Source: Pseudomonas sp. BN417 (GTDB taxonomy: Bacteria > Pseudomonadota > Gammaproteobacteria > Pseudomonadales > Pseudomonadaceae). Taken from it: a DNA stretch of 49,818 nt. Within the stretch, counting starts at the first letter, position 1. Each line of letters starts with the position of its first letter. The stretch lies in contig NZ_SSOJ01000085.1 of NCBI RefSeq assembly GCF_029871205.1, forward strand, positions 1-49,818, written 5' to 3'. The notes under the pieces were generated by a model. The model was not told the DNA's origin. It searched no databases and saw only the letters and a program-made list of their open reading frames with translations. Position numbers and translations under genes: made by a program. This document shows positions 20,152-31,519 of this stretch, piece after piece.

Positions 20152-22116
20152 CTACAACCGGAAATGCCCCGCCATCCCCTGCAGTTCCTGCCCCAGGCGG
20201 GCCAGCTGGATACTCGACGAGGCGGTCTCGTCCATGGCCGTGGCCGACTGGTCGGCGATGTCGCGGATATTGGTGACGCTGCGGTTGATCTCCTCGGCCA
20301 CCGCGCTCTGCTGCTCGGCCGCCGCGGCGATCTGCTGGTTCATCTGGTGGATCAGAGTCACGGCTTCGGCGATGCCGGCCAGGGCTTCTTCCGTCTGGTT
20401 GGCGTCCTGCACCGTCATGTCCACCAGGCTGCCGCTTTGCTGCATGTGCTCCACCGAGCTGCGCACGCCTTCGCGCAGGGTCGCGATCAGCCGCTCGATC
20501 TCGGCCGTGGACTGCTGGGTCCGCCTGGCAAGCGCCCGAACTTCATCGGCCACCACCGCGAAGCCACGCCCCTGCTCGCCGGCGCGGGCCGCTTCGATGG
20601 CGGCATTGAGTGCCAGCAGATTGGTCTGCTCGGCCACATTCTTGATCACGTCCAGCACGGTGCCGATGCTCTGGGTGTCCTGGCTGAGGCGCTGGATGCT
20701 GCTGGTGGCCTCCGCCATGGCATGGGCCAGTTGGTTGACCCTTTCGAGCGTCTGGCGTACCACCTGGCCGCCGGTGCCCACGCGCCGGTCCGCGGACTCG
20801 GTGGAGGCCGCGGCGGCCTCGGCATTGCGCGCCACCTCCTGGACGGTGGCGGCCATCTGGCTCATGGCGGTGGCCACCTGATCGGTTTCCTCCTTCTGGC
20901 CGTTCACGCCGATGCGGGTCTGCTCGGTGATGCTGGACAGCGCCTGGGCCGAGGCGGAAATCTGCGCCACCCCGCCCTGCAGGCGGCCGACCATGTCCCG
21001 CAGATTGCCGGACATGCCCTGCATGGCCTCCATCAGCTGGCCGATCTCGTCGCGGCGCTGCACCTCGATGCTGGCGCTGAGGTCACCCTCGGCGATCTGC
21101 CGCGCCAGGCCGATCACCCGGCGTAGGGGCCGGACAATCAGCAGGCTGATCAGCGCGGTTGCGGCGAGGCCGATAAGCAGGGCCAGGGCCGCTGCCAGCA
21201 ATATCAGCAATGAGCTGGCGTCCTGCTGGGCACGCATGTCGGCCTTCTGCAACTCGTAGGCCCGCTCCACCGCCCGCACCACGCGCTCGGCTGCGGCGGC
21301 CAGATGCGCGTACTCCTGGCGCTGCTGCTCCAGGATGGCGGTGTATTCCTTGAGGCGCTCGTTGAAGGAGTCGACGTTGCCGATCACCTCGGTGAGCACG
21401 GCAGCGTAGCCGGGGTCCTGCATGGCATCGCGCAGCTCGGCGGCAAGCCTCTGCGCCTCCTGGGCTTCCTGGATCTGCGGCGTGCCCGCCTCATTGGCGC
21501 TGCGACTCTGCTCGAGGCGCAGGCCGGCCTGGTTCAGGGCCTGCAGGAGCAGTTGGTAGACACGGCCGATCTGTCCGCCCTGGGTCACCAGGTCAGCACC
21601 CTCGGCACCCTGGGAGCTCTTCAGCAGGTCAACGCCATCTTCGTTCAGGCCGCTCTGCAGTACGTCGAGGCTGTTGGATGCGCTCACCACCAACCAGTTG
21701 GCCGCCTCCAGGGCGAGGCGCTGGTTATCGCTGAGCTCCGCATAGCGGTCGAAGGCGCCACGATACTCGGCCATGGCTTGGGTGACCTCACCCAGGGCCT
21801 CGCGGCCGGGTGCGGACAACTGCGCGGCCAGGGTCTCGCTGCGCACGACTATGGCCTCGGCCTGCTGGCGCAACGCTTCGGCCCGCTTGGCATCGGCGGT
21901 GAGGGCATAGTCCTTTTCCGTGTGCCGGATCATCAGCACATCGCTGCTGATGGCGCGCATTTCCTCCAGCAGGCTGGCCCGGGCGTCCACCGCGCGCAGT
22001 GCGGTGAAGCCGGTCGACGCCACCACCAGGGTCAGCGCCAGCACGGTGCCAAAACCCAGCATCAACTTGCTGGCCGTGCCCAGGCTGGCAAGGCTACGTT
22101 GCAAGACAGTCCACAT
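20152..22116 (-). CDS. methyl-accepting chemotaxis protein with HBM-type sensor domain
   Basis: A 654-residue chemoreceptor. Membrane segments lie near 17-38 and 302-324. The periplasmic region of about 260 residues is long and helical, and carries MIRHTEKDYALTAD, resembling the RxxEKD signature of the helical bimodular (HBM) domain found in receptors for TCA intermediates and amines. HAMP (about 325-378) and a signalling domain with [16 protein letters not shown] follow. The start at 22116 is preceded by GGAGGTTGGAGC; the in-frame extension upstream is unlikely. It is divergent from the ATPase gene across 241 bp and not linked to che genes. Confidence 0.88.
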   Translation of the reverse strand: MWTVLQRSLASLGTASKLMLGFGTVLALTLVVASTGFTALRAVDARASLLEEMRAISSDVLMIRHTEKDYALTADAKRAEALRQQAEAIVVRSETLAAQLSAPGREALGEVTQAMAEYRGAFDRYAELSDNQRLALEAANWLVVSASNSLDVLQSGLNEDGVDLLKSSQGAEGADLVTQGGQIGRVYQLLLQALNQAGLRLEQSRSANEAGTPQIQEAQEAQRLAAELRDAMQDPGYAAVLTEVIGNVDSFNERLKEYTAILEQQRQEYAHLAAAAERVVRAVERAYELQKADMRAQQDASSLLILLAAALALLIGLAATALISLLIVRPLRRVIGLARQIAEGDLSASIEVQRRDEIGQLMEAMQGMSGNLRDMVGRLQGGVAQISASAQALSSITEQTRIGVNGQKEETDQVATAMSQMAATVQEVARNAEAAAASTESADRRVGTGGQVVRQTLERVNQLAHAMAEATSSIQRLSQDTQSIGTVLDVIKNVAEQTNLLALNAAIEAARAGEQGRGFAVVADEVRALARRTQQSTAEIERLIATLREGVRSSVEHMQQSGSLVDMTVQDANQTEEALAGIAEAVTLIHQMNQQIAAAAEQQSAVAEEINRSVTNIRDIADQSATAMDETASSSIQLARLGQELQGMAGHFRL

Positions 22117-22357
22117 GCTCCAACCTCCCCACAAGGCGACAACCGCATGGACGCGATCCGCTTCCCGGAAGGCCGAACATTGGAACAGCCCAATACTGGC
22201 GACAAGCCATATTCCTGCCACCTCCCCCGCCCATGCTGTTTTTGGCTAACTGGAGGTCGCTTTGGGATGCTTTCCATCTTTCCTACAGGAGCCCAGGAAC
22301 TGACCCAGGCCAATAACGGAGTCGTCTGAAGGAACTAGGCTTGCCCGAGGATTCGCC

Positions 22358-25048
<2,691 letters not shown>

Positions 25049-25083
25049 TCGGCCCCCTCCTCCGGCCAGGGAAATGGTGCGGC

Positions 25084-25692
25084 TCAGCCAGGCCGCGCCA
25101 TGTTGAAGGTTTCGCAGGTCCGTGCGTAGGCACTGCCGCCCAGGCGCCCCACCAGGTCCAGGCGCTGCGGATCCACCCGCCCGGCTTCGGTCAGCACCTC
25201 GTCGTCGATATGCGCCAGCAGCACCTCGGCGAACACCAGGTGGCAATTGGGATTGGCGCGGGGATAGGGCTGCACTTCCACCAATCGGCACTCGAAGGCC
25301 ACGGGAACGCCCCGGACCCTCGGTGCCTTCACCCGCAGCGAAGGCTCGCAGGCGATGCCACAGTTCTCGAATTCGCTGACGCCATGGGGCAACCAGGCCG
25401 CGCTGGCATTCATCGCCTCGGCCTGGCCGAAGGACACCAGCTGGATCACCAGCTCGCCGGTCTCCTGCACATTGCGCAGGGTGTCTTTCAACTCGCCACC
25501 ATCGCGGGTAGTGATGTTCACCATCAGGGTCGGCGGATCGTCGCTGATCACCTGGAAAAAACTGAAAGGTGCCAGGTTGCTGACCCCGTCCTTCGACAGG
25601 GTAGACACCCAGGCGATGGGACGCGGCGTAACGGTAGAGGCCAGCCAGCGGTAGGCATCCAGCGGGGCTAGCTGGGTGAAATCGAGCTGCAT
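25084..25692 (-). CDS. flavin reductase-like FMN-binding protein
   Basis: A 202-residue protein of the flavin_reduct / FMN-binding split-barrel family. The N-terminal TPRPIAWVSTLSKDGVSNLAPFSFF segment binds FMN, and a later FENCGIACEPS with conserved Cys matches the DIM6/NTAB subgroup. These proteins bind FMN and reduce flavins or act in aromatic catabolism; a specific partner oxygenase is not nearby. GGAG is 7 nt before the ATG. It is divergent from dusA (130 bp) and convergent with the ATPase gene (35 bp). Confidence 0.87.
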   Translation of the reverse strand: MQLDFTQLAPLDAYRWLASTVTPRPIAWVSTLSKDGVSNLAPFSFFQVISDDPPTLMVNITTRDGGELKDTLRNVQETGELVIQLVSFGQAEAMNASAAWLPHGVSEFENCGIACEPSLRVKAPRVRGVPVAFECRLVEVQPYPRANPNCHLVFAEVLLAHIDDEVLTEAGRVDPQRLDLVGRLGGSAYARTCETFNMARPG

Positions 25693-25822
25693 CGAAAGAC
25701 TCCGGCGGGACGAAAATGGCGATTATGCCTTGGCGAGGGGCGGTCGGGGCGGGCAATGCCGCTTCCTGATAAACTACGCCCCTTTCACGCCAGCCGGCGC
25801 CGCAACGCAATAGTCACTGCAG

Positions 25823-26833
25823 ATGAACCAACCGCAACGCCACCTCGCCACCGCCGCCCGCCCCGCCCTGTCCCGCCGCTTCTCCGTGGCGCCGATGATG
25901 GATTGGACTGACCGTCACTGTCGCTTCTTCCTGCGCCAGCTGTCGCAGCACGCCCTGCTCTACACCGAAATGGTGACCACCGGCGCCCTGCTGCATGGGG
26001 ATCGGGCGCGGTTCCTGCGGCATGACGAGGCGGAGCATCCGCTCGCGTTGCAGCTGGGCGGCAGTGTGCCGGCGGAACTGGCGGCCTGTGCGCGGCTTGC
26101 CGAGGACGCGGGCTACGACGAGGTGAACCTGAACGTCGGCTGCCCCAGCGACCGGGTGCAGAACAACATGATTGGCGCCTGCCTGATGGGACATCCGGCG
26201 CTGGTGGCCGATTGCGTCAAGGCGATGCTGGATGCGGTGGACATCCCGGTGACGGTGAAGCACCGGATTGGCATCAATGGCCGCGACAGTTATGCCGAGC
26301 TCTGCGATTTCGTAGGTCAGGTGCGCGAGGCCGGTTGCCGCAGCTTCACCGTGCACGCGCGCATCGCCATCCTCGAGGGCCTGTCTCCCAAGGAAAATCG
26401 CGAGGTGCCCCCTCTGCGCTACGACGTGGCGGCGCAGCTGAAGCGGGACTTCCCGGACCTGGAGCTCATCCTCAATGGCGGTATCAAGACCCTCGACGAG
26501 TGCCGGGAGCACCTGCAGACCTTCGATGGCGTAATGCTGGGTCGCGAGGCCTACCACAACCCCTACCTGCTGGCAGAGGTTGACGCCGCGCTGTTCGGCG
26601 GCGCCGCTCCGCAGATCAGTCGCGCGGAAGCGCTGGAGGCCATGCGCCCCTATATCGCGAGTCATCTGCAGGAAGGTGGGGTGATGCATCACATCACCCG
26701 CCACGTCCTCGGCCTGGCCCAGGGCTTCCCAGGCGCCAGGCGCTTCCGCCAGTTGCTGTCGGTCGACGTACACAAGACCGCCGACCCGCTGGCGCTACTG
26801 GATCAGGCTGCGGAGCTGTTGCGCGGCCGCTGA
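25823..26833 (+). CDS. dusA: tRNA dihydrouridine synthase A
   Basis: A 336-residue FMN-dependent enzyme that reduces uridine in the D-loop of tRNA. VAPMMDWTDRHCRFF at the N-terminus, NLNVGCPS with the catalytic Cys107, TVKHRIGI and LILNGGI are all in place and the length fits DusA rather than DusB or DusC. The ATG at 25823 has no good ribosome site (CACTGCAG directly upstream), but the protein begins in the normal place. The last 31 bp overlap, on the other strand, the end of the Fur-like gene. Confidence 0.93.
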   Translation: MNQPQRHLATAARPALSRRFSVAPMMDWTDRHCRFFLRQLSQHALLYTEMVTTGALLHGDRARFLRHDEAEHPLALQLGGSVPAELAACARLAEDAGYDEVNLNVGCPSDRVQNNMIGACLMGHPALVADCVKAMLDAVDIPVTVKHRIGINGRDSYAELCDFVGQVREAGCRSFTVHARIAILEGLSPKENREVPPLRYDVAAQLKRDFPDLELILNGGIKTLDECREHLQTFDGVMLGREAYHNPYLLAEVDAALFGGAAPQISRAEALEAMRPYIASHLQEGGVMHHITRHVLGLAQGFPGARRFRQLLSVDVHKTADPLALLDQAAELLRGR

Positions 26834-27189
26834 GGCGAGATCGCCGCTTCCCAGGCCGGCGCCAGGCAGAAACGGCTGCCGCCCAGGGCGGCCACCAGGC
26901 CACCTTCCACCATTCGCCCCAGCACCTGGCGCACACTGGCCAGGGACAGCGGTTCGCCGGCCTCCACCAGGCGCTCATGCAGAAGACGGCTGGATAAACC
27001 GCCCCCCTGGAGCGCGGCCAGGTAGAGCATTTCCAGCACCTTGAGGCGCGGCATGCTGGTCTTCAGTCCTGCCTGCTGCAACATCCGGCGCAGCTGGCGA
27101 TGATCCACGCCCGCCAGGCGCTCCTCGACCATCAGGCAGACTGGCTGCTGGGCAACGGGCCTGGCCCGTGGCAAGGCGTGTACTCGCAT
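26803..27189 (-). CDS. Fur-like winged-helix DNA-binding protein lacking the metal/dimer domain
   Basis: A 128-residue protein. Residues about 30-105 match the Fur DNA-binding domain: LQQAGLKTSMPRLKVLEML, then LHERLVEAGEPLSLASVRQVLGRMVEGGLV, where SLASVRQVL corresponds to the recognition helix (GLATVYRVL in Fur). After the wing the protein ends, so the dimerisation domain with HHxHxxC and the Cys-rich tail is absent. The ATG at 27189 has GGAGA 6 nt upstream. It overlaps dusA convergently by 31 bp. Similar short Fur-like proteins occur in Pseudomonas, with no defined metal sensing; function here is unknown. Confidence 0.78.
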   Translation of the reverse strand: MRVHALPRARPVAQQPVCLMVEERLAGVDHRQLRRMLQQAGLKTSMPRLKVLEMLYLAALQGGGLSSRLLHERLVEAGEPLSLASVRQVLGRMVEGGLVAALGGSRFCLAPAWEAAISPQRPRNSSAA

Positions 27190-27484
27190 CAGATTCTCCT
27201 TGTCGATCAATGGCTCGCGTGACGCGAGGCCTCTGGCTGAATCTCCTGTCAGCCTGTTGCCCCAGAATTTCTGGGCTCTCATGGAAGTAGACGGACGAGC
27301 GCGGAAAAACCGCAATAAAAATGCGAAGTCTTTTTCTTCGTCGGACCAGCGGAACCTGCATCCCCCCTCCCCCGGTCAGTAAGGATGGGCAGGCGAGCAG
27401 CCTGTAAAAAAGCCCTTACGCCCCCGTTGAGCAGCCCAGGCAGCTCGGGTAAGGTCACTTCATCCGCCACGACAAGGTTTCGCC
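27190..27484. promoter_or_regulatory. divergent region between the Fur-like gene and tal, with a tal promoter
   Basis: TTGAGC (27427-27432) and TAAGGT (27450-27455) with a 17-bp spacer make a fair sigma-70 promoter for tal, about 30 bp before its start. An A/T-rich patch at 27302-27345 could serve the minus-strand gene. No Fur box was recognised. Confidence 0.5.
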
Positions 27485-28411
27485 ATGACCTCCAAGCTGG
27501 ACCAACTCAAGCAGTACACCACCGTCGTTGCCGACACCGGCGATCTGGACGCGATTTCCCGCCTCAAGCCGGTGGACGCCACAACCAACCCCTCGCTGCT
27601 GCTCAAAGCCGCTGCCATGCCGCGCTATGCCGACCTGCTCGACAGCGCCGTGGCCGCCAGCGGCAATGACCAGGGCTTGGCCTGCGACCGTTTCGGCGTG
27701 GCCGTTGGCCAGGAGATCCTCAAGGTGATTCCGGGGCGCATCTCCACTGAAGTGGATGCGCGCCTGTCCTTCGATACCGACGCCACCTTGCGCCGCGCCG
27801 AGCGCCTGATCGGCCTCTATGAAGAAGCCGGCATCGGCCGTGACCGCGTGCTGATCAAGATCGCCTCCACCTGGGAGGGCATCCGCGCGGCGGAACAGCT
27901 GGAACGCGAGGGCGTCCAGACCAACCTGACCCTGCTGTTCAACTTCGCCCAGGCGGCTGCTTGCGCGGATGCCGGGGTATTCCTGATTTCCCCCTTCGTC
28001 GGCCGGATCTACGACTGGTACAAGAAAGCCGAAGGCCGCGATTTCGTCGGCAATGAAGACCCGGGCGTGCAGTCAGTTTCACGCATCTATCGCTACTACA
28101 AGGCCAACGGCTACCGGACGGTGGTGATGGGTGCGAGCTTCCGGAATCTCGGGCAGATCGAGGCGCTGGCCGGCTGCGACCGCCTCACCATCAGCCCCGA
28201 ACTCCTGCAGAAACTGGCCGAAGATCAGGGCTCGCTGGCGCGCAACCTGGCCCCCGGCAGCGATGCCGAAGCTCGCATGGTGCTGGATGAGACAGCCTAC
28301 CGCTGGCAGCTGAACGAGGACGCCATGGCGACCGAGAAGCTGGCCGAGGGCATCCGCCTGTTCGCCCGTGACCAGGAAAAGCTGGAGGCTCTGCTCGCCT
28401 CCCGCCGCTGA
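27485..28411 (+). CDS. tal: transaldolase
   Basis: A 308-residue class I aldolase of the non-oxidative pentose phosphate pathway that moves a dihydroxyacetone unit between sedoheptulose-7-phosphate and glyceraldehyde-3-phosphate. The Schiff-base Lys125 is in [11 protein letters not shown], the DATTNPSLL segment opens the barrel, and [11 protein letters not shown] and [11 protein letters not shown] are intact. Length matches TalB-type enzymes. A strong palindrome follows the stop codon. Confidence 0.95.
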   Translation: MTSKLDQLKQYTTVVADTGDLDAISRLKPVDATTNPSLLLKAAAMPRYADLLDSAVAASGNDQGLACDRFGVAVGQEILKVIPGRISTEVDARLSFDTDATLRRAERLIGLYEEAGIGRDRVLIKIASTWEGIRAAEQLEREGVQTNLTLLFNFAQAAACADAGVFLISPFVGRIYDWYKKAEGRDFVGNEDPGVQSVSRIYRYYKANGYRTVVMGASFRNLGQIEALAGCDRLTISPELLQKLAEDQGSLARNLAPGSDAEARMVLDETAYRWQLNEDAMATEKLAEGIRLFARDQEKLEALLASRR

Positions 28412-28418
28412 AATGCAA

Positions 28419-28448
28419 ACGCGCGCAGCCTTTGCGGGCTGCGCGCGT
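28419..28448. terminator. 12-bp perfect hairpin between tal and the STAS gene
   Basis: ACGCGCGCAGCC (28419-28430) and GGCTGCGCGCGT (28437-28448) form a perfect stem with a 6-nt loop between convergent stops. No T-run follows on either strand, so it may stall or protect transcripts rather than act as a standard intrinsic terminator. Confidence 0.55.
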
Positions 28449-28471
28449 AATGGTCAGGCGGAAACGGCGGT

Positions 28472-28954
28472 TCAGCTGCGCTCGAGGGCGCTGACCAGGT
28501 CGTGGAAGGCTTCGCGGTTCGACTCGTTGAGCCCCATGAGGATGCGGTGGGCTTCCAGCACCTTGGTGCGGACCACATCCTCCGTCTGGTCCTGCGGCGG
28601 CAGGTCCTCCAGGCATTCCGGGCAGGGGATCGGCGTACCGACGATATTGAACACCTGATCGAATCCCATCGACTGCAACAGTCGGGTGATATCGGGGTGG
28701 GTGGTCACTACCGTGGGCAGCAGGCCCACTTTCTGCCGCGAGAGGATCGACAGCTTGGCCAGGAGGCCCAGCGTCGTACTGTCGATGCTTCGGGTTTCCG
28801 TGAGATCGATGACGATCGCCGAAAAATTCAGCGCCGTGAAGATCTTTTCGATGGTTGAATCCAGGGCCGAACACAGGGTCAGGCGGATTTCTCCGACAAA
28901 CTTGAGGACGAAAGTCCCGTCCTGCTCGGCAAACTGGATTTTACCGGTACTCAT
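28472..28954 (-). CDS. STAS domain protein (anti-anti-sigma-like)
   Basis: A 160-residue protein with an N-terminal STAS domain (about 1-100). The phosphorylatable site is IDSTTLGLL, where Asp58-Ser59 aligns with the DS pair of SpoIIAA. The C-terminal 55 residues are extra and hold PCPEC, a CxxC-type pair (about 113-116), which is unusual in a STAS protein and could bind a metal. Its start overlaps the stop of the REC-PP2C gene as ATGA, so both are coupled. The neighbour is a phosphatase likely to act on Ser59. An rssC-type partner in P. aeruginosa is recalled, not verified. Confidence 0.88.
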   Translation of the reverse strand: MSTGKIQFAEQDGTFVLKFVGEIRLTLCSALDSTIEKIFTALNFSAIVIDLTETRSIDSTTLGLLAKLSILSRQKVGLLPTVVTTHPDITRLLQSMGFDQVFNIVGTPIPCPECLEDLPPQDQTEDVVRTKVLEAHRILMGLNESNREAFHDLVSALERS

Positions 28955-30135
28955 GCAAGGTTCCTGCTCAACACCAGCAAGGCGATATCATCCGGCATCT
29001 CGCCCAGACTGGCCAGCCCAAATACTTGTCGCAAGCCATCCAGACTGCCACCTGCCTCGCACACCAGACCCGGCAGCGCGGCTTCCTTATCTTTGAGGGT
29101 ATCCCCGGGCAAAAGGTCCAGGATACCGTCGGAAAGCAAAGTCAGGCTGAAGGACGGCGGCAGCTCGATGACATGATCATCATAGCTCGCCTCGTCGAAC
29201 AGCCCCACCGGCAGGCCCTTGCCGGCCAGGTAAGAGGCCTTGCCCTCACTGTAGAGCACCGGCAAGGGCAGATGCCCGCCGATGCTGTAAGTCAGCTTGC
29301 CGCTCTGCTCGTCTATCACGCCGCCCAGCATGGTCACGTGCTTGCCCAGCTTGCAGTTGATCAGGCCTCGGTTGATGTGCCCGAGCACCTCGGAAGGCTT
29401 GAACTCGGGCAAGGAGCCGTTGCGCCGGGACTCGTAGAGCAGGCGCGTGGTCATGAACTTGAGCAGCACGGTGACGAAGGCTGAAGAAGCGCCGTGGCCG
29501 GAAACGTCCGCCAGATAGAACGCCACCCGGCGCTCATCGACACGGAAGTAATCGACGAAGTCCCCCGAAAGGTACAGCGACGGAATGATCTGGTGGGCGA
29601 AGCGCAGGCCATCCACCATCCAAGGCGTCACCGGCAGCATGTTCATCTGCACCTGGCGGCCAGCGTTCTGGTCCTCCTGCAGCAGATGCAGGCTAGCCTG
29701 CAGCTCGCGGTTGGCGGCTTCGAGCTTCTCCCGGTAGCGGCGGTTCTCCAGGCGCAGGGCCGAGCGATCGAGGGCACGGCGCACCGAGTGCTCGAGAACG
29801 GCCAGATCCTCCAGGGGCTTGATCAGGTAGTCCGCCGCACCAAGGCGCAGGGCTTCGACCGCGTCGCTCATCACGCCGGCGCCGGAGACCACTATCACCG
29901 GGGTTTCTGATTCAAGCTCGGAAATTCGGCGAATCAGTTCCAGGCCATCGACCTGGGGCATGCGCAAGTCGCAGATCACCAGATCAGGGCGATCCCGCTC
30001 GAAAACCTGCAGCCCCTGCAGGCCGTTGCTGGCCTGCCGAACGCTGAAACCACTGTCTTCCAGATAGGCCGCGAGGCTCGCGCGCACTACCTCGTCGTCG
30101 TCAATAATCAGCAGCTTGGCACTGGGATTGTGCAT
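28951..30135 (-). CDS. response regulator with PP2C (SpoIIE-type) phosphatase output, RssB-like
   Basis: A 394-residue protein. The receiver domain (about 5-120) has acidic residues IDDDE and the phosphorylated Asp56 in VICDLRMP. A coiled coil (about 130-175) connects to a SpoIIE-type PP2C domain (about 180-390) with SGDFVDYF, ADVSGHGASSAF, LLSDGILDL and MPDDIALLVL, which carry the metal-binding Asp residues. The likely job is to dephosphorylate the adjacent STAS protein when the receiver is phosphorylated, the partner-switch logic. The receiver resembles RssB, but the phosphatase is intact, unlike E. coli RssB. The start at 30135 was chosen at MHNPSAKLL. Confidence 0.92.
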   Translation of the reverse strand: MHNPSAKLLIIDDDEVVRASLAAYLEDSGFSVRQASNGLQGLQVFERDRPDLVICDLRMPQVDGLELIRRISELESETPVIVVSGAGVMSDAVEALRLGAADYLIKPLEDLAVLEHSVRRALDRSALRLENRRYREKLEAANRELQASLHLLQEDQNAGRQVQMNMLPVTPWMVDGLRFAHQIIPSLYLSGDFVDYFRVDERRVAFYLADVSGHGASSAFVTVLLKFMTTRLLYESRRNGSLPEFKPSEVLGHINRGLINCKLGKHVTMLGGVIDEQSGKLTYSIGGHLPLPVLYSEGKASYLAGKGLPVGLFDEASYDDHVIELPPSFSLTLLSDGILDLLPGDTLKDKEAALPGLVCEAGGSLDGLRQVFGLASLGEMPDDIALLVLSRNLA

Positions 30136-30283
30136 GGAGTATCCAGGCAAACGGCGCCAGGGATGGGTTGGTTTTAGCACCCGATCTAAGGCCCGAGCAC
30201 GAGTACGGGGGTTCGCTTTACGGCGCAGACGGTACTCCCATCCGCAGGGCGATTCAAGCTTGCAGCGCGTGTCGAACTCTGCC

Positions 30284-30313
30284 TTTACACCTGAAATCGC
30301 TGGAAGTTATAAG
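30284..30313 (+). promoter_or_regulatory. sigma-70 promoter of the PilZ gene
   Basis: TTTACA (30284-30289) and TATAAG (30308-30313) with an 18-bp spacer lie 39 bp before the GTG start, in the region divergent from the response regulator. Confidence 0.5.
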
Positions 30314-30352
30314 TGGTTCGAGGCGACTCCATGACAACAAGGGGACCCGTAC

Positions 30353-30667
30353 GTGAGCCTGGACGACCGCAACTACAGCGACAAGCGCGATTTCATCCGG
30401 ATGCAAGTGCAGACCCAGGCCATCCTGGAGCACGCCGGCCAGCAGTACCCCACCCGCTGCCTGGACCTCTCCAGCAGCGGCATACAGCTGGAAGGGGACG
30501 TGAACCTCGCGGTCGGCGACCGCGTCCGCGTGCTCATCCCGTCCGAGCACAGCGCACTCAAGGGACTGGAAGCCGAGGCCGAAGTCGTGCGCGTCGGCGA
30601 GCTCCCAAGCGGTGGCCAGACCCTTGGCCTGGTCATCCTGGACATGTCCCGGGTGGTAAAGGCCTGA
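30353..30667 (+). CDS. PilZ domain c-di-GMP-binding protein
   Basis: A 104-residue single-domain PilZ protein. The binding motif RxxxR is Arg12-DFI-Arg16 and DxSxxG is Asp38-Leu-Ser40-Ser-Ser-Gly43, so c-di-GMP binding is expected. It starts with GTG at 30353 behind AAGGGGA. It lies divergent from the REC-PP2C/STAS pair, which suggests but does not prove a joint signalling role in motility or surface behaviour. A perfect palindromic terminator follows the stop codon. Confidence 0.9.
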   Translation: MSLDDRNYSDKRDFIRMQVQTQAILEHAGQQYPTRCLDLSSSGIQLEGDVNLAVGDRVRVLIPSEHSALKGLEAEAEVVRVGELPSGGQTLGLVILDMSRVVKA

Positions 30668-30671
30668 AACG

Positions 30672-30699
30672 AAAAAGGCGACCCCGGGGTCGCCTTTTT
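30672..30699. terminator. bidirectional intrinsic terminator between pilZ-type gene and mlaA
   Basis: A perfect palindrome with an AAAAAGGCGACCCC arm and its exact complement ending in five T. It sits 5 bp after the PilZ stop and 15 bp before the convergent mlaA stop, serving both. Confidence 0.9.
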
Positions 30700-30713
30700 C
30701 ATGGGGCTGTCGC

Positions 30714-31415
30714 TCAGAAGTCGTCTTCGACCTCGCCGTCCTTCACCTTGAACTCGCGGTTCTGCAGGTAGGCGTTGCGAATGAAGATGTACTTGTCGCC
30801 GGTGATCAGCTTCTCGGCCGACAACAGGTTGGCGCGGGTATCCACCACATCCACCGCACGGGTCACGTTGCGGGTCGGTACATGGTCGATATAGGGGTAA
30901 GGACCGAGGAAGCTGTCCGGGACCATACCGCCGGCATCGCGCACGGTGCTGGGTCCGAAGAACGGCAGCACCAGGTAGGGGCCACTGTCTACGCCCCAGT
31001 AGCCCATGGTCTGGCCGAAGTCCTCGTCGTTGCGCTGCAGACCCATCTGGGTAGCGACGTCGAAGAAGCCGAGCAGGCCGAAACTGGTGTTGAAGATCAG
31101 GCGGCTGGTGTCGACGCCGGCATTGTGGAACTTGGCCTGGAACAGGTCGTTGGCCAGGTTGCCCACATCGCCGATATTGCCGAAGACATTGTGGATGCCA
31201 TCTTCCAGGAACTGCGGGGTCACCGCCTGGTAGCCCTTGGCGACGGGCTTCAGCGCATAGGTATCGAGGGTATCGTTGAAACGGAACATCGCGCGGTTGA
31301 AGCCCTCCCAGGGGTCATCCTCCGCAGCGTGCGCGGCGATGGGGAGTATCGCCAGGCTCAGGCAGGCCAGCGCGCGGCTCAGGCGACCGAGCCACTGAGC
31401 ACCGATCAATTGCAT
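30714..31415 (-). CDS. mlaA: MlaA (VacJ) family outer-membrane lipid-asymmetry protein
   Basis: A 233-residue exported protein that removes phospholipid from the outer leaflet of the outer membrane for return by the Mla system. The signal peptide ends in AHA near residue 28, then DPWEGFNRAMFRFND, the typical MlaA opening, GNIGDVGNLANDL, the GFFDVATQMGL segment and VLPFFGPSTVRD. There is no lipobox Cys after the signal, unlike E. coli MlaA, so this form may be soluble or held by a partner porin only. GGAGA is 7 nt before the ATG. The rest of the mla operon is not in the window. Confidence 0.92.
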   Translation of the reverse strand: MQLIGAQWLGRLSRALACLSLAILPIAAHAAEDDPWEGFNRAMFRFNDTLDTYALKPVAKGYQAVTPQFLEDGIHNVFGNIGDVGNLANDLFQAKFHNAGVDTSRLIFNTSFGLLGFFDVATQMGLQRNDEDFGQTMGYWGVDSGPYLVLPFFGPSTVRDAGGMVPDSFLGPYPYIDHVPTRNVTRAVDVVDTRANLLSAEKLITGDKYIFIRNAYLQNREFKVKDGEVEDDF

Positions 31416-31473
31416 TGCAGACTCTCCTTGAGAAAAGTAGTGTGGCGGCCCTGCCGCCCCACCGACGGCGCGC

Positions 31474-31479
31474 AGTATA
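31474..31479 (-). promoter_or_regulatory. possible -10 element for mlaA
   Basis: TATACT on the minus strand, 59 bp before the mlaA start, is a good -10; the -35 at normal spacing (CTGCCC or TGCCCA) is poor. The region is shared with the divergent thioesterase gene. Confidence 0.35.
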
Positions 31480-31519
31480 AGGCCATCGCCCCTGTTGGGC
31501 AGCATAGTGGACAGCCCCC

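Noticed and set aside
27190-27484. Fur box regulating the Fur-like gene
   Set aside because: No GATAATGATAATCATTATC-like symmetry is present; the A/T patch at 27302-27345 is not palindromic enough.
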